A DNA stretch of 64,000 bases, from positions 992,001 through 1,056,000 of the forward strand of contig OY760226.1 in assembly GCA_963663395.1 (NCBI GenBank), in the 5' to 3' direction. This DNA is from Azophilus sp963663395 (GTDB lineage: Bacteria > Pseudomonadota > Gammaproteobacteria > Pseudomonadales > Azotimanducaceae). The position numbers and the translations under genes are program-made. Under the pieces are notes generated by a model. The model had not been told where the DNA came from and ran no database searches. It saw only the letters and a list, made by a program, of their open reading frames with translations. Position 1 is the first letter of the stretch; the number at the start of each line of letters is the position of its first letter. Below, one piece after another: positions 26,503-35,404 of the stretch.

Positions 26503-29244
26503 ATGCGCCAGAAGAATCCTTATTCCATGAAGCCGGTAGCGGCAGCCGTTTCAGCCGCGATAGCCGCCCCCATTGCCGCACAGGCACAAGAATCGCAGGT
26601 ACAGGGCGAGGCCGCCGGCGACCGTCTCGAAGAGATCATAGTCACCGCGACCAAGCGCGAAGAGAACGCGCAGAAGATCCCCTCCACGGTGCACGCCCTG
26701 CCGGAATCGATGCTCAAGGAAATCGGCGCGCTGAACACGGAAGACTACACCCGGTTCATGCCCAGCGTTAACTGGATCAACTTCACCCCCGGCCAGAATA
26801 ATCTCGTATTCCGGGGCATCAACACCACCACCAGCAATTTCATTTCCACCTCCAGCGCCTCGATGTACCTGGACGAGATACCGGTTACCCAGACGAACGG
26901 CTCCCAGCCGGAGATCCGCCTGCTCGATGTCGCGCGCACCGAAGCGCTGTCCGGCCCGCAGGGCACGCTGTTCGGCGCCGCGGCCCAGTCCGGCACCCTG
27001 CGCGTCATCACCAACAAGCCCGACCCGACCCAGTTCGAGGCGAGCGCCGACCTCGAGTACCGGGGCGGCAACACCAGCGATGCGAGCCACAGCCTGACGG
27101 GTGTGATCAACGTCCCCGTGGTCGAAAACCAGTTCGCGATTCGTATCGCGGCACAAACCGCCACGGAAGGCGGCTTTATCGACAACGAACTGGGGCACAC
27201 GCCGGATACCTGGTGGGGCCAGACCGCCGCGGAGAACGCCGCGGCCGGCGGCAGTTGGGGGGCGAACAGGCTGCAGTGGGGTCAGCACCGCAACGACGAT
27301 GTCGCCGAGAAAAACTACAACGACGCCGACTACCTTTCGTTCCGGGTCTCTGCGCGCTGGGACATCAACGACCAGTGGAGTGCGACGGCCGCGTATCACT
27401 ACGGCGAAATCGAGGCGCATGGCAGCCCTTCTTACAACCCGTTCGTCGGCGACCTGAAGACCATCGAGTTCGTCAGGGACTACAACCACACCGAGTGGGA
27501 CATGATCTCCCTGCAGATCGAGGGCGATCTCGGCTTCGCCCAGATCGTCTCGGCGACCAGTTTCTTCGACAACCAGCGCTCCTACCAGATCGACAACACG
27601 ATGTACTACAAGTACTACACCACCAAGGCCTATTGCGGCGACCGTGGCGTGTGGGCCGACATCCAGTACTACTGGCTCTGGGAAAACACCGAAACCGGGC
27701 GGGCGATCTATGCGCCCCTGTACTGCGTCATGCCGGGCACGAACCCCAACGGCCCCGTGGACCAGCTCGCGGAGGTCATCGGCATCGGCGAGGGGCCGGA
27801 ATGGCAGGAGCGTTTCAGCCAGGAGATCCGCCTGACGCGCCAGGGCGAGAACTTCGACTGGCTGGCCGGCTTCTACTACGAAGACGCCAACGACTCCTGG
27901 AATTCGGTGTGGATGGCGGATGCGAACGTACCGTTCCGCGAGTCCATGTCGTTCGCGTTCATGCAGGATTGCGCCAACGCGCAGCCCGGCAGCGCTACCT
28001 ACCGGATGTGGGAGTGCAATCCCGGCAACTACCCCAACGGAATACGCTCAGGCCCCGGAGACGTGGCCACCGCCCTGCAGAACGCCGACACCTACTGGAC
28101 ATCGTGGGACGATACCGACTGGGAAACCACTGCCGTATTCGGCGAGGTGAGCTGGCACGTCAACGAAAAGCTGAATGTCACGGTCGGTGGCCGCTGGTTC
28201 GAAATCAGCAACGACAAGGTGTACACCAAGATCCTGGCGGGCCACACGGGAGGCCCCAAGGACAAGCTCAGCGGTGGTTTCATCCAGCCGCGCTGGGTCG
28301 ACAACGACGTCAAGCAGTCGGGCAAGATCACGGAATTCGTGCCCAAGGTCAGCATCGACTACAACATCAACGACGACATGATGGCCTATGCGCTGTATTC
28401 CGAGGGCTACAGGACCGGCGGGGTCAACCGGGCCAACAAGCGGGCGATCTGGGATCGCACCCTCTGGGGCCAGGTATGGGATCCGGACAAGCTGGCGAAC
28501 TTCGAAATGGGTTGGCGCTCGCGTTTCGCCGACGACACGGTGCAACTCAATGCGACCTTCTATTACATGGCCTGGGACGACTTCCAGCACGAGGTCGTTG
28601 ACCCGAGTTCGGGCGAGTGCGTGGATATCAACGCTACCGCCCCCTGTTCCGGGCTTGACGCGCTGCCGTGGCTGTCGATCGTCGGCAATGTGGGCAAGGC
28701 GCACAGCACCGGAATCAACGCGGAGCTGGACTGGGTTGCCTCGGACAACCTGCAGATCGGCGGCAATCTCCAGTACCTGATCGAGGCAGAGATCGACAGC
28801 GTCTCGTCCGACGAGAGAGCGGGCATCGTCAAGGGCCAGGAATTGCCCAATGTGCCGGATTTCCAGGGTTCGATGTGGGCCACCTACACCTGGCCCGTGG
28901 AATTTGTCCGCGGCAGCGAGATGTTCGTGCGAGGCCAGGTTTCCTACCGGGGCAAGACCCATACCGGGCTGGTGCCGCGGAGCGAGGGCGGCGCGAATCC
29001 GACGTTTGACACCGACGCGTACACGCTTGCCGACATTCGGGTCGGCCTGCGCTCGGGCGACAACAGGTGGCAGGTCGACATTTTCGTCAAGAACGTCACC
29101 GATGAACGGGCGGAGGTCTACCGCGGTTCCGATGGCGGGGCGTGGCAGTGGGGCCGGTCGGGCGAGTACGACCGTTCGCACAACATCTGGACGGTCCGGC
29201 CGCGCGAATTCGGCGTGCGTTTCCTGACGCGCTGGGGTGAGTGA
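26503..29244 (+). CDS. TonB-dependent receptor (complete)
   Basis: A 913-residue outer-membrane transporter. It has a signal peptide (about 1-30, cleavage near AQAQ-ES), a TonB-box-like stretch EEIIVTATKREENAQ (about 43-57), a plug with FRGINT and the RTEALSGPQGTLFGA signature (about 146-160), then a long barrel with two Cys-containing loops (about 380-410 and 495-515). ATG at 26503 sits 6 bp from the AGGGGAG site; ATG 26500 is also possible. The promoter, two candidate operators and a palindrome lie upstream. A terminator-like hairpin and then three members of the unknown six-copy family follow on the same strand, suggesting they process what this receptor imports. Confidence 0.93.
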   Translation: MRQKNPYSMKPVAAAVSAAIAAPIAAQAQESQVQGEAAGDRLEEIIVTATKREENAQKIPSTVHALPESMLKEIGALNTEDYTRFMPSVNWINFTPGQNNLVFRGINTTTSNFISTSSASMYLDEIPVTQTNGSQPEIRLLDVARTEALSGPQGTLFGAAAQSGTLRVITNKPDPTQFEASADLEYRGGNTSDASHSLTGVINVPVVENQFAIRIAAQTATEGGFIDNELGHTPDTWWGQTAAENAAAGGSWGANRLQWGQHRNDDVAEKNYNDADYLSFRVSARWDINDQWSATAAYHYGEIEAHGSPSYNPFVGDLKTIEFVRDYNHTEWDMISLQIEGDLGFAQIVSATSFFDNQRSYQIDNTMYYKYYTTKAYCGDRGVWADIQYYWLWENTETGRAIYAPLYCVMPGTNPNGPVDQLAEVIGIGEGPEWQERFSQEIRLTRQGENFDWLAGFYYEDANDSWNSVWMADANVPFRESMSFAFMQDCANAQPGSATYRMWECNPGNYPNGIRSGPGDVATALQNADTYWTSWDDTDWETTAVFGEVSWHVNEKLNVTVGGRWFEISNDKVYTKILAGHTGGPKDKLSGGFIQPRWVDNDVKQSGKITEFVPKVSIDYNINDDMMAYALYSEGYRTGGVNRANKRAIWDRTLWGQVWDPDKLANFEMGWRSRFADDTVQLNATFYYMAWDDFQHEVVDPSSGECVDINATAPCSGLDALPWLSIVGNVGKAHSTGINAELDWVASDNLQIGGNLQYLIEAEIDSVSSDERAGIVKGQELPNVPDFQGSMWATYTWPVEFVRGSEMFVRGQVSYRGKTHTGLVPRSEGGANPTFDTDAYTLADIRVGLRSGDNRWQVDIFVKNVTDERAEVYRGSDGGAWQWGRSGEYDRSHNIWTVRPREFGVRFLTRWGE

Positions 29245-29286
29245 GCGGCGCTGCATTGTCCGCACACCTTTTCCCTGAAACCATGG

Positions 29287-29312
29287 AAAGACCCCGCCCC
29301 GGCGGGGTCTTT
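29287..29312 (+). terminator. Terminator-like hairpin between receptor and paralogue A
   Basis: A 12-bp perfect stem (29287-29298 with 29301-29312) with almost no loop, ending in TCTTT. It could terminate most receptor transcripts or set a lower level for the paralogues downstream by partial read-through. Confidence 0.7.
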
Positions 29313-29367
29313 CGCAAGAAGGCCGCACCGGGAGCAGGGGTGCCGCGACTTGCAACGGGGTAGCGCC

Positions 29368-30300
29368 ATGAGCCGACGACGGTTTACCGGCGTGTTCGCT
29401 GCCGCCGGCGCAGGCGTCGCGGTGATGCCGGGCGCATGGGCTGCCACATCCGAAATGCGCACGCAGGCGAAGATCTTCTTCGAGCCCCACATACCCACCG
29501 CCCTGCGCCGGGCGCTTGATTACGCCGGCGACGACGGGTTCGTGGCATCCATGCCGCAACTCCTCCATGCACGAACCCTGGCTCCGTTCGACAACATCAT
29601 CTGGAACACCTGGTTTACCGCCAACTCCGAGGAAAGCGTGGTCACCACGCCACAGGGCAACCGGGTGGTCGTGGCCGTCCACGGCGGCGGCATCTTCGGT
29701 TCGCCGGATCGCTTCGAGCGCAGCCTGAACGCCGATCAGGACCGGCACAACAGCGAAGGGCTGACGGGCCAGACCGCCGCGAAGATCAGCACCCGGGAGT
29801 CGCACGACCTGTTGGACGGACGCCTGCCGGACGGCACACGGTTCCCGGTCTATCCGTTCGCGGAATTCAGGGCCGGCATCGCAAAGCTGCCCAACCGCTA
29901 CGGCGTAATCCTGGATTTCGAACTGGCCAGGCGGTCGAAACGCGGCTACGAGAAATTCGAGATCCTGAAGGAGGACCCGAACATGATCGTCCGGGCCGGC
30001 GGTGTCGAGCCGAACATCGCCTACCTCGACAAGTTCAGGAGCCGCCACGATACGGAACTCATGGGCAACTGGCACCCGTTCAACCGGATCGATCCGGACG
30101 TGCCGCAGACGCGCATCCCCTTTCTCGCCGGAAACCGGGGTGGTATCGGCAGCGAAGGCAGGAACCAGGGCCTCGGCTGGGGCTACGACGCCGAATACGG
30201 CATGGGCGGAGACGCCAGCATGGTCGGCATGGGCCGCTACGTGGCGCTGGCGCCGCGCGCGGTTTCGGCCGGCTTGCACGATCTCGATTTCGAGCCATGA
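29368..30300 (+). CDS. Six-copy unknown family, member A (Tat signal)
   Basis: A 310-residue protein of a family I do not recognise. It starts with a Tat-type signal (SRRRF, then a hydrophobic stretch ending AWA), so it is probably exported folded to the periplasm. The mature part carries the family blocks: ALRRALDYAGDDGFVAS, FDNIIWNTWF, VVVAVHGGGIF, LPDGTRFPV, VILDFELA, DPNMIVRAGGVE, YLD, NWHPFNRID and FLAGNRGG followed by a GYDAEYGMGG tail motif. The start is ATG 29368 because the twin-Arg follows it directly. Its stop overlaps the ATG of member B (ATGA), so the two are translationally coupled. Tat export often implies a bound cofactor or metal; conserved His in VHGGG and NWHP are candidate ligands (inference). 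Confidence 0.85.
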   Translation: MSRRRFTGVFAAAGAGVAVMPGAWAATSEMRTQAKIFFEPHIPTALRRALDYAGDDGFVASMPQLLHARTLAPFDNIIWNTWFTANSEESVVTTPQGNRVVVAVHGGGIFGSPDRFERSLNADQDRHNSEGLTGQTAAKISTRESHDLLDGRLPDGTRFPVYPFAEFRAGIAKLPNRYGVILDFELARRSKRGYEKFEILKEDPNMIVRAGGVEPNIAYLDKFRSRHDTELMGNWHPFNRIDPDVPQTRIPFLAGNRGGIGSEGRNQGLGWGYDAEYGMGGDASMVGMGRYVALAPRAVSAGLHDLDFEP

Positions 30301-31205
30301 GCGAGTCGGCACAGGTGATCGCCGCACGAGGTGAACAGATGCCCGGAAAGACCATGCAGCCGACGATCGTCTTCGAACCCCACATCCCCACCGCATTGCA
30401 GCGCGCGCTCGAATACGCCGGCGACGATGGCTTCGTGGCATCGTTGCCGGACCTGTTGCGCGCCCGGGCGCAAGCGCCCTACGACAATATCGTTTGGAAT
30501 ACCTGGTTCACGTCTCATTCCGAGGAATGCGTGGTCACCACGGCCCGGGGAAACCCCGTCGTCGTTGCCGTACACGGCGGCGGCGTGCTCGGAACGCCGC
30601 AACGATTCGAACAGAGCCTGTATGCGGACATGGACCATCGGAACGAGGAAGGCCTCACGGGGGAGGGCGCTGCAAAACTCACCCGGCAGGAGGCCCGCGA
30701 TGTGCTGGAAGGCAGGCTGCCCGACGGGACGGAAATCCCGGTGTGCCCCTACAGCGAATTCAGGCGGGGCATCGATGACCTGCCGCGGCGCTACGCTGTC
30801 GTGCTGGACTTCGAGCTCGCGAGAAAGACAGAGAAGGGTTTCACGCCGTTCGAGGTTCTGAAGGAGGAACCGAACTTCATCGTCCGCGCCGGTGGTGTCG
30901 AGGCGGCGGCGGCCTATCTCGACCGGTTCCAGGCACGTCATGACACGAAGCTGATGGGGAACTTTCATCCCTTCGACTTCGTCGATGTGGATCAGCCGCA
31001 GACCCGCGTGATCTTCCTCGCCGGCAACAGGGGCGGTGTAGGCAGCGAGGGCGATTACTTCTACGGCTATGACTCGGACTATGGCATCGGCGGGTACGCC
31101 CACATGGTCGGCATGGCCCGCTATGTTGCCGTCGCGCCGCGCGCCGCGGACTCTGGCGGCCTGCGGGGCCGGGATTTCGAACGCGGGGGGAACACGGAGA
31201 CGTGA
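30297..31205 (+). CDS. Six-copy unknown family, member B
   Basis: A 302-residue paralogue of member A without a signal peptide, hence probably cytoplasmic. It shares the EPHIPTAL opening, YDNIVWNTWF, VVVAVHGGGVL, LPDGTEIPV, VVLDFELA, VRAGGVEAAAAYLD and FLAGNRGGVGSEG. Its ATG overlaps the member A stop by 4 bp, and its stop overlaps the GTG of member C in the same way, so A-B-C are one translationally coupled unit. ATG 30339 is an alternative start that would remove 14 non-conserved residues. It is closest to members A and D by motif content. Confidence 0.85.
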   Translation: MSESAQVIAARGEQMPGKTMQPTIVFEPHIPTALQRALEYAGDDGFVASLPDLLRARAQAPYDNIVWNTWFTSHSEECVVTTARGNPVVVAVHGGGVLGTPQRFEQSLYADMDHRNEEGLTGEGAAKLTRQEARDVLEGRLPDGTEIPVCPYSEFRRGIDDLPRRYAVVLDFELARKTEKGFTPFEVLKEEPNFIVRAGGVEAAAAYLDRFQARHDTKLMGNFHPFDFVDVDQPQTRVIFLAGNRGGVGSEGDYFYGYDSDYGIGGYAHMVGMARYVAVAPRAADSGGLRGRDFERGGNTET

Positions 31206-32131
31206 ACACGCGGCGCGAACTGATCCGAGCCGCTACCACGATCGGCATCGGCGTGCTGGTGAACCCGACGGCCCTTTCAAGAGAACCGGAACTGCGTATG
31301 ACCGCGAGAATCTTCTTCGATTCCTACAACACGCTGGCCTTGCGCCAGGCGCTGAATTACGCGGGCGATGACGGCTTTGTCGCATCGTTGCCGCAACTGT
31401 TGCGCGCCCGGGTCAACGCCGGCTATGACAACATCATCTGGAACACCTGGTTCTCCGCCTACTCCGAAGAGAGCGTCGTTACGACGCCCGGGGGAAACCC
31501 CGTCGTCGTCACCGTTCACGGCGGCGGCATATTCGGCAATCCGGGGAGGATCGAGCGTGCGCTACGCGCCGACCTGAGTCGCCACAACGTCCACGGCCTG
31601 ACCGGACAGTACGCAGCGAAAATCACCCCGCAGGAGGCGCGCGACCTGTTGCGCGGCCGGCTGCCGGACGGTTCGAAGTTTCCCCTCCATGACTTCGAGG
31701 CCTTCAGGAAAGGTGTAGGTGACCTGCCCCGGCGCTATGGCGTGGTGCTCGATTTCGAGACGGCGAAAGCATCCGCCACCGGCCACGTGCCTTTCGACGA
31801 TTTGCGGAACGACCCGGTCACCATATGCCGCGTGGGCGGCGCCGAGGCGGTCGCCGCCTACCTGGAGAAAGCCAGCAACCGAAATGACACCAGCAGGATG
31901 CAGGTTTCGCACAGGCACGCCGCCATCGACCCGACTCAACCCCAGACACGCCTGTTGAGCCTGGGCGGCAACCGGGGCGGCGTCGGTAGCGAGGGCCACG
32001 AGGGCCTGAGCTGGGGCTACGGCGAGGACTGGGGCTTAAGCGCCTCGGGGCCGGTGGACATGGGCCGATACATCGCGGTCGCCCCGCGTGACACCTCCAG
32101 CAGCGTCCAATACCTGGACTTCGGAATCTGA
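31202..32131 (+). CDS. Six-copy unknown family, member C (Tat-like signal)
   Basis: A 309-residue paralogue starting at GTG inside the member B stop (GTGA). The N-terminus has a twin-Arg and hydrophobic stretch (NTRREL, then ATTIGIGVLV), so it is a second exported member. Family blocks are kept (YDNIIWNTWF, VTVHGGGIF, LPDGSKFPL, VVLDFETA, GGNRGGVGSEG), but the second half is more divergent: the NWHPFN block reads SHRHAAID and RAGG reads RVGG. It is the last gene of the receptor-A-B-C set; about 250 bp without a gene follow. Confidence 0.82.
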   Translation: MNTRRELIRAATTIGIGVLVNPTALSREPELRMTARIFFDSYNTLALRQALNYAGDDGFVASLPQLLRARVNAGYDNIIWNTWFSAYSEESVVTTPGGNPVVVTVHGGGIFGNPGRIERALRADLSRHNVHGLTGQYAAKITPQEARDLLRGRLPDGSKFPLHDFEAFRKGVGDLPRRYGVVLDFETAKASATGHVPFDDLRNDPVTICRVGGAEAVAAYLEKASNRNDTSRMQVSHRHAAIDPTQPQTRLLSLGGNRGGVGSEGHEGLSWGYGEDWGLSASGPVDMGRYIAVAPRDTSSSVQYLDFGI

Positions 32132-32378
32132 CCCGAAGCTGCTTCGTTTGCGTGCGGCATTCCTGCTGGCGCCTCGGCTGCAATCGCCCCGGATCGAGGG
32201 AACTTTCGACGAGTTTCGGTGCCGAAGCGCTACTGAATGCCGGCCGCGCGGGAGAGGGCAGAGCGTTCGGGTAGGACTTTTGCGCCGATTCGGCACGCAA
32301 CGATGCACATTGCGTGGATGTGAACGCGGGCTCGCGGCCGAAACCGGCGTCACGGGAACTCAGGAGGACGACGACATC

Positions 32379-34031
32379 GTGGATATACCCACAAAGGCGC
32401 CGGAAGGAATCGTGGGGAGCCTCGGCGACGGAACGTTGCGCCCGGCGATGCCGGTCCGGCAGGGGATATTCTGCCAGCGGCTGGTGTCCCAATCGGCATC
32501 GAAAGCGCAGGCGCCGCTCAGGCCCGAGAATCGGGATGCCGGGTCCGTCGCCGCCGCGGTTGGTACGCATCACAGTATTGACTCGCGCCAGGCAACAGCC
32601 GGTACGTCGTTTTCCGAAGGGGGAGGGGCTGGAACGGCGCCCGAACTCGCCGGCGGCGCGGATCGTTCGCCCGGGTCAACCGAACCGGCGCCCGATTTTC
32701 TCACGGTGAGTCAAGATTTTCGAAGTCTTAGCCGACGCTACGTCGATCGTTTCGATCCGGCGGCCCGTTACCGCATCAAACTTGCCCAGGACGCAGCCAG
32801 AATTCGAATCATGAAAACTCATCGCTCTGTCATCGGGGGCAAGGTGAAGATGAACTCCAAGAGCACCGCAGCTTCCATGGCGGAACAGGCGTATCTCGAT
32901 CTCTGCGAAAGGGCGCGCCAGGCCGATCGGGACGGCGATTCCCTGACAGGCTTTAGGTTGCGGGAACGTCTGGCTGCATGCAGCAAGGCCACCTACGAGA
33001 AGTTGAAGAAACTGCAAGAGCAATTCGGCGAAGGCGACACGCCGCCCACCGAAGCGGGGCTTCGATCGCCGGGTTCGGTCGCACCGGGAGCGCCTCTGGA
33101 GGTCGCTAAGCCGTCGGCCGTAGAAATCCGACAATTCGACTGGGTCTCCGAGTACAGGCGAGTGCTAAAGCTACACCAGCAGTTCCGAACACTTGAGTCA
33201 AGGGTCGCATCGCACGACTTTAAAAGCGCCTACACTCGCATCGGCCTAACCGTCAGACGCTGCTACGACGCAGTCCTGGCATCGACCGAAGAGCAATCCG
33301 CGAAGGTCCCCAATCAACAACGAACGGAAAAGCGTTACCTTGCCATCGTGGACATGGCCCACAAGGCTGCAGATTCGAATGACGACGAACTGGCTGCCAA
33401 ATGTGAACGGTCGCTGGACGAGGTGCACCGTGAAACGAAGGAGGTGTTGGCCGGGCTGAGCACCAAGCACGGGCGGTTTGAGGACCTGGTCAGGCAGCCT
33501 AGATTAGAGCAGCAAGAGCCGGCGACGATTGCGCCCCCAGCCTCCGGCCGCCGGCCCTTGGACCCAACCGTTCAACCGCCTGCAATCGGCGCCGACTCCA
33601 GCGGCGGCGCTAACGGTACCCGGTCACCGGGTCTGCCTTTGAGTGACGACGACTTTGCCGTGGAGCGCGCCCTCCTCGTCGGCGAACTGCCCCCGGGATT
33701 CGATGCCTCCCTGCTGATCGGCGAGGCCAGCGTTGGCGACGAACAGTGGCTCGTTAACACGCTAGAGGCGCGACAGCTACCGACACCAGCCCTCGAGGAG
33801 GCGCTCCAGTTTTACCAGGCAACCGACAAGGAGGGCTCCAATACCCTGAAAATCGAATATCTCCGCTCTGTCAAGGAGAACATCGAACGCGCTCTGCGAG
33901 CGGCGTATCCGGGGCGTGCCGAACCGGAGTGGCTTGCCCGGGTAAAGGCGCATTTGCTCCCGCGCGTGGAGCCTTCAGAAGTGCGCGTAGCCACAATCCC
34001 CTCGCCGCCCGTCCCGTCCACGACGCAGTGA
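32379..34031 (+). CDS. Hypothetical helical protein, no recognised family
   Basis: A 550-residue protein. The GTG at 32379 is chosen because AGGAGG at 32362-32367 lies 11 bp upstream; the frame is open about 290 bp further back but without a ribosome site. The N-terminal 110 residues are low-complexity (Gly, Ala, Ser, Pro rich). The middle (about 110-330) is mostly charged helices. A second low-complexity linker (about 375-430) precedes a C-terminal helical domain (about 435-550). There is no signal peptide or membrane segment. Disordered linkers between helical domains resemble secreted effectors or chaperones, which is worth noting beside the SopB-like gene at 45289, but this is inference. 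It lies between the member C gene and the BHMT-like gene. Confidence 0.6.
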   Translation: MDIPTKAPEGIVGSLGDGTLRPAMPVRQGIFCQRLVSQSASKAQAPLRPENRDAGSVAAAVGTHHSIDSRQATAGTSFSEGGGAGTAPELAGGADRSPGSTEPAPDFLTVSQDFRSLSRRYVDRFDPAARYRIKLAQDAARIRIMKTHRSVIGGKVKMNSKSTAASMAEQAYLDLCERARQADRDGDSLTGFRLRERLAACSKATYEKLKKLQEQFGEGDTPPTEAGLRSPGSVAPGAPLEVAKPSAVEIRQFDWVSEYRRVLKLHQQFRTLESRVASHDFKSAYTRIGLTVRRCYDAVLASTEEQSAKVPNQQRTEKRYLAIVDMAHKAADSNDDELAAKCERSLDEVHRETKEVLAGLSTKHGRFEDLVRQPRLEQQEPATIAPPASGRRPLDPTVQPPAIGADSSGGANGTRSPGLPLSDDDFAVERALLVGELPPGFDASLLIGEASVGDEQWLVNTLEARQLPTPALEEALQFYQATDKEGSNTLKIEYLRSVKENIERALRAAYPGRAEPEWLARVKAHLLPRVEPSEVRVATIPSPPVPSTTQ

Positions 34032-34191
34032 GGAGAGGTAGTCGGCGCCCTTCACCGGCCCGACGACACCGACCGGAGAGTCCTGCAGCCGCCGCTGCCG
34101 TAGCCGGCATGGACCGGAGTGCGATCGAGGCGATGGGGCGCTATCCAGGTGCATCGTCCGCCGTGCCCGCGCCTGGGGGTTCGACCCGGAG

Positions 34192-35229
34192 TCAGTCCGT
34201 CATTTCTCTCGCGAAGTCCCGGTTTTCCTTGCGCAGGCTCTCGTCGCTGCCCAGCGCGTAGTGTTTCGACATGTCGGGTGAGTAACGGCTTGCCGGCGGC
34301 TTCTTGCCCAGGGCCTCCGCCATCGCGCGGATGTGGTGCGGGCCCGCGCCGCAGCAGACGCCCTGGTAGTTGACGCCCAGCGCATACGCCTGCCTGGCGA
34401 AATCGGCGATCTCGTAACGGTTGCAGGTCAGGGCGTCGAGCGCGGTGGGAAACGCGATGTCCGGGATGCAGTCGCAGCCCGGGTCGGTGAGCGCCTGGAA
34501 GTTGACCTGTTCCGGCGTCGTCCGGTACGGCACCGGAAGCGCGGCCAGGGGGCCTTCGACCTCCCGGCTAAGCTCTTTGAGCAGCGGCAGCATCGTCCAC
34601 GGCCCGCGCGCACAGTTGAGGCCGACCACGTCGGCGCCCGCGTCCTTCAGGCGCCGGCAGGCCTCCGGCACCGTGTAGTCGTCGCGCAGCGCCTGGTGTA
34701 TGGCGAGCGTGATGACGGAAATCGCACCGGCGTCCTTTATGACCTCCAGGGCAAGCAGGGCTTCCTCGGCAAAGGAGAACGTCTCGCCGACGATGAAGTC
34801 CACGCCCGCCTCCATGGCCCAGCCGACCTGCTCTTCGAACATGGCCCGGGATTCCTTGTGGCTTGCCACATCGCCGGGCAGGAATACGTTCGTGTTGCAG
34901 ATATTGCCCGCGACCAGTGCATCACCTTCTGCAGCCACCTGCTTTGCGAGCTGCAGCGCCGTGCGGTTCATGTTCTCGAGGTCGTTTTCGCGCCCGACGA
35001 GTTTCAGCTTCTCGCGGTGGGCGTAGTAGGTGAAGGCTTCGATCACATCGGAGCCCGCGTTCATGAACTCCCGGTGCAGCTGAAGCACGGCATCGGGGTG
35101 GTCGAGCACGACCTCCGGGACGTACGGCCCGGCCTGGACGTACCCCCGGCGTTCCATCTCGAACACATACCCTTCGGCGCAGATGACCGGGCCCTCTTCG
35201 AGCCGTTCCAGCAGGTTTGGTGATGTCAT
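34192..35229 (-). CDS. Betaine-homocysteine S-methyltransferase-like enzyme
   Basis: A 345-residue zinc methyltransferase of the homocysteine S-methyltransferase family. The zinc Cys are visible: Cys206 in GLNCARGP and Cys292-Cys293 in GVCCGAGPHHIRA, as in BHMT (217, 299, 300 in human). The N-terminal AEGYVFEMERRGY replaces the usual DGG methionine-synthase motif as in BHMT-type proteins. ATG 35229 follows AAGGAGG at good spacing; an open frame upstream is not part of the protein. It would transfer a methyl from a betaine or sulfonium donor to homocysteine. It lies downstream of the IclR gene on the same strand. Confidence 0.88.
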   Translation of the reverse strand: MTSPNLLERLEEGPVICAEGYVFEMERRGYVQAGPYVPEVVLDHPDAVLQLHREFMNAGSDVIEAFTYYAHREKLKLVGRENDLENMNRTALQLAKQVAAEGDALVAGNICNTNVFLPGDVASHKESRAMFEEQVGWAMEAGVDFIVGETFSFAEEALLALEVIKDAGAISVITLAIHQALRDDYTVPEACRRLKDAGADVVGLNCARGPWTMLPLLKELSREVEGPLAALPVPYRTTPEQVNFQALTDPGCDCIPDIAFPTALDALTCNRYEIADFARQAYALGVNYQGVCCGAGPHHIRAMAEALGKKPPASRYSPDMSKHYALGSDESLRKENRDFAREMTD

Positions 35230-35404
35230 GGTGTTTTCCTCCTTCAAATTGGGCCATTGGCCTGTTGCATACTCATGCGGTGCAGCCACTCCGCGGTGCC
35301 CGTCGGCAACAGCACGGAACCCGGAAATATGCAGGTTTCCAACGCGAGAATGGTCGGCAGTGTCCGCGTGAACCGCACCTGTGTCCTCCTGTAGACCTGC
35401 AGCG

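Noticed and set aside
28048..30441. 797-codon minus-strand frame across the receptor end and members A and B
   Set aside because: It spans two real genes and a terminator; no family motif or ribosome site.
32088..32378. Longer N-terminus for the 550-residue hypothetical protein
   Set aside because: The upstream in-frame starts lack a ribosome site, while GTG 32379 has AGGAGG; the extra sequence overlaps the member C end.
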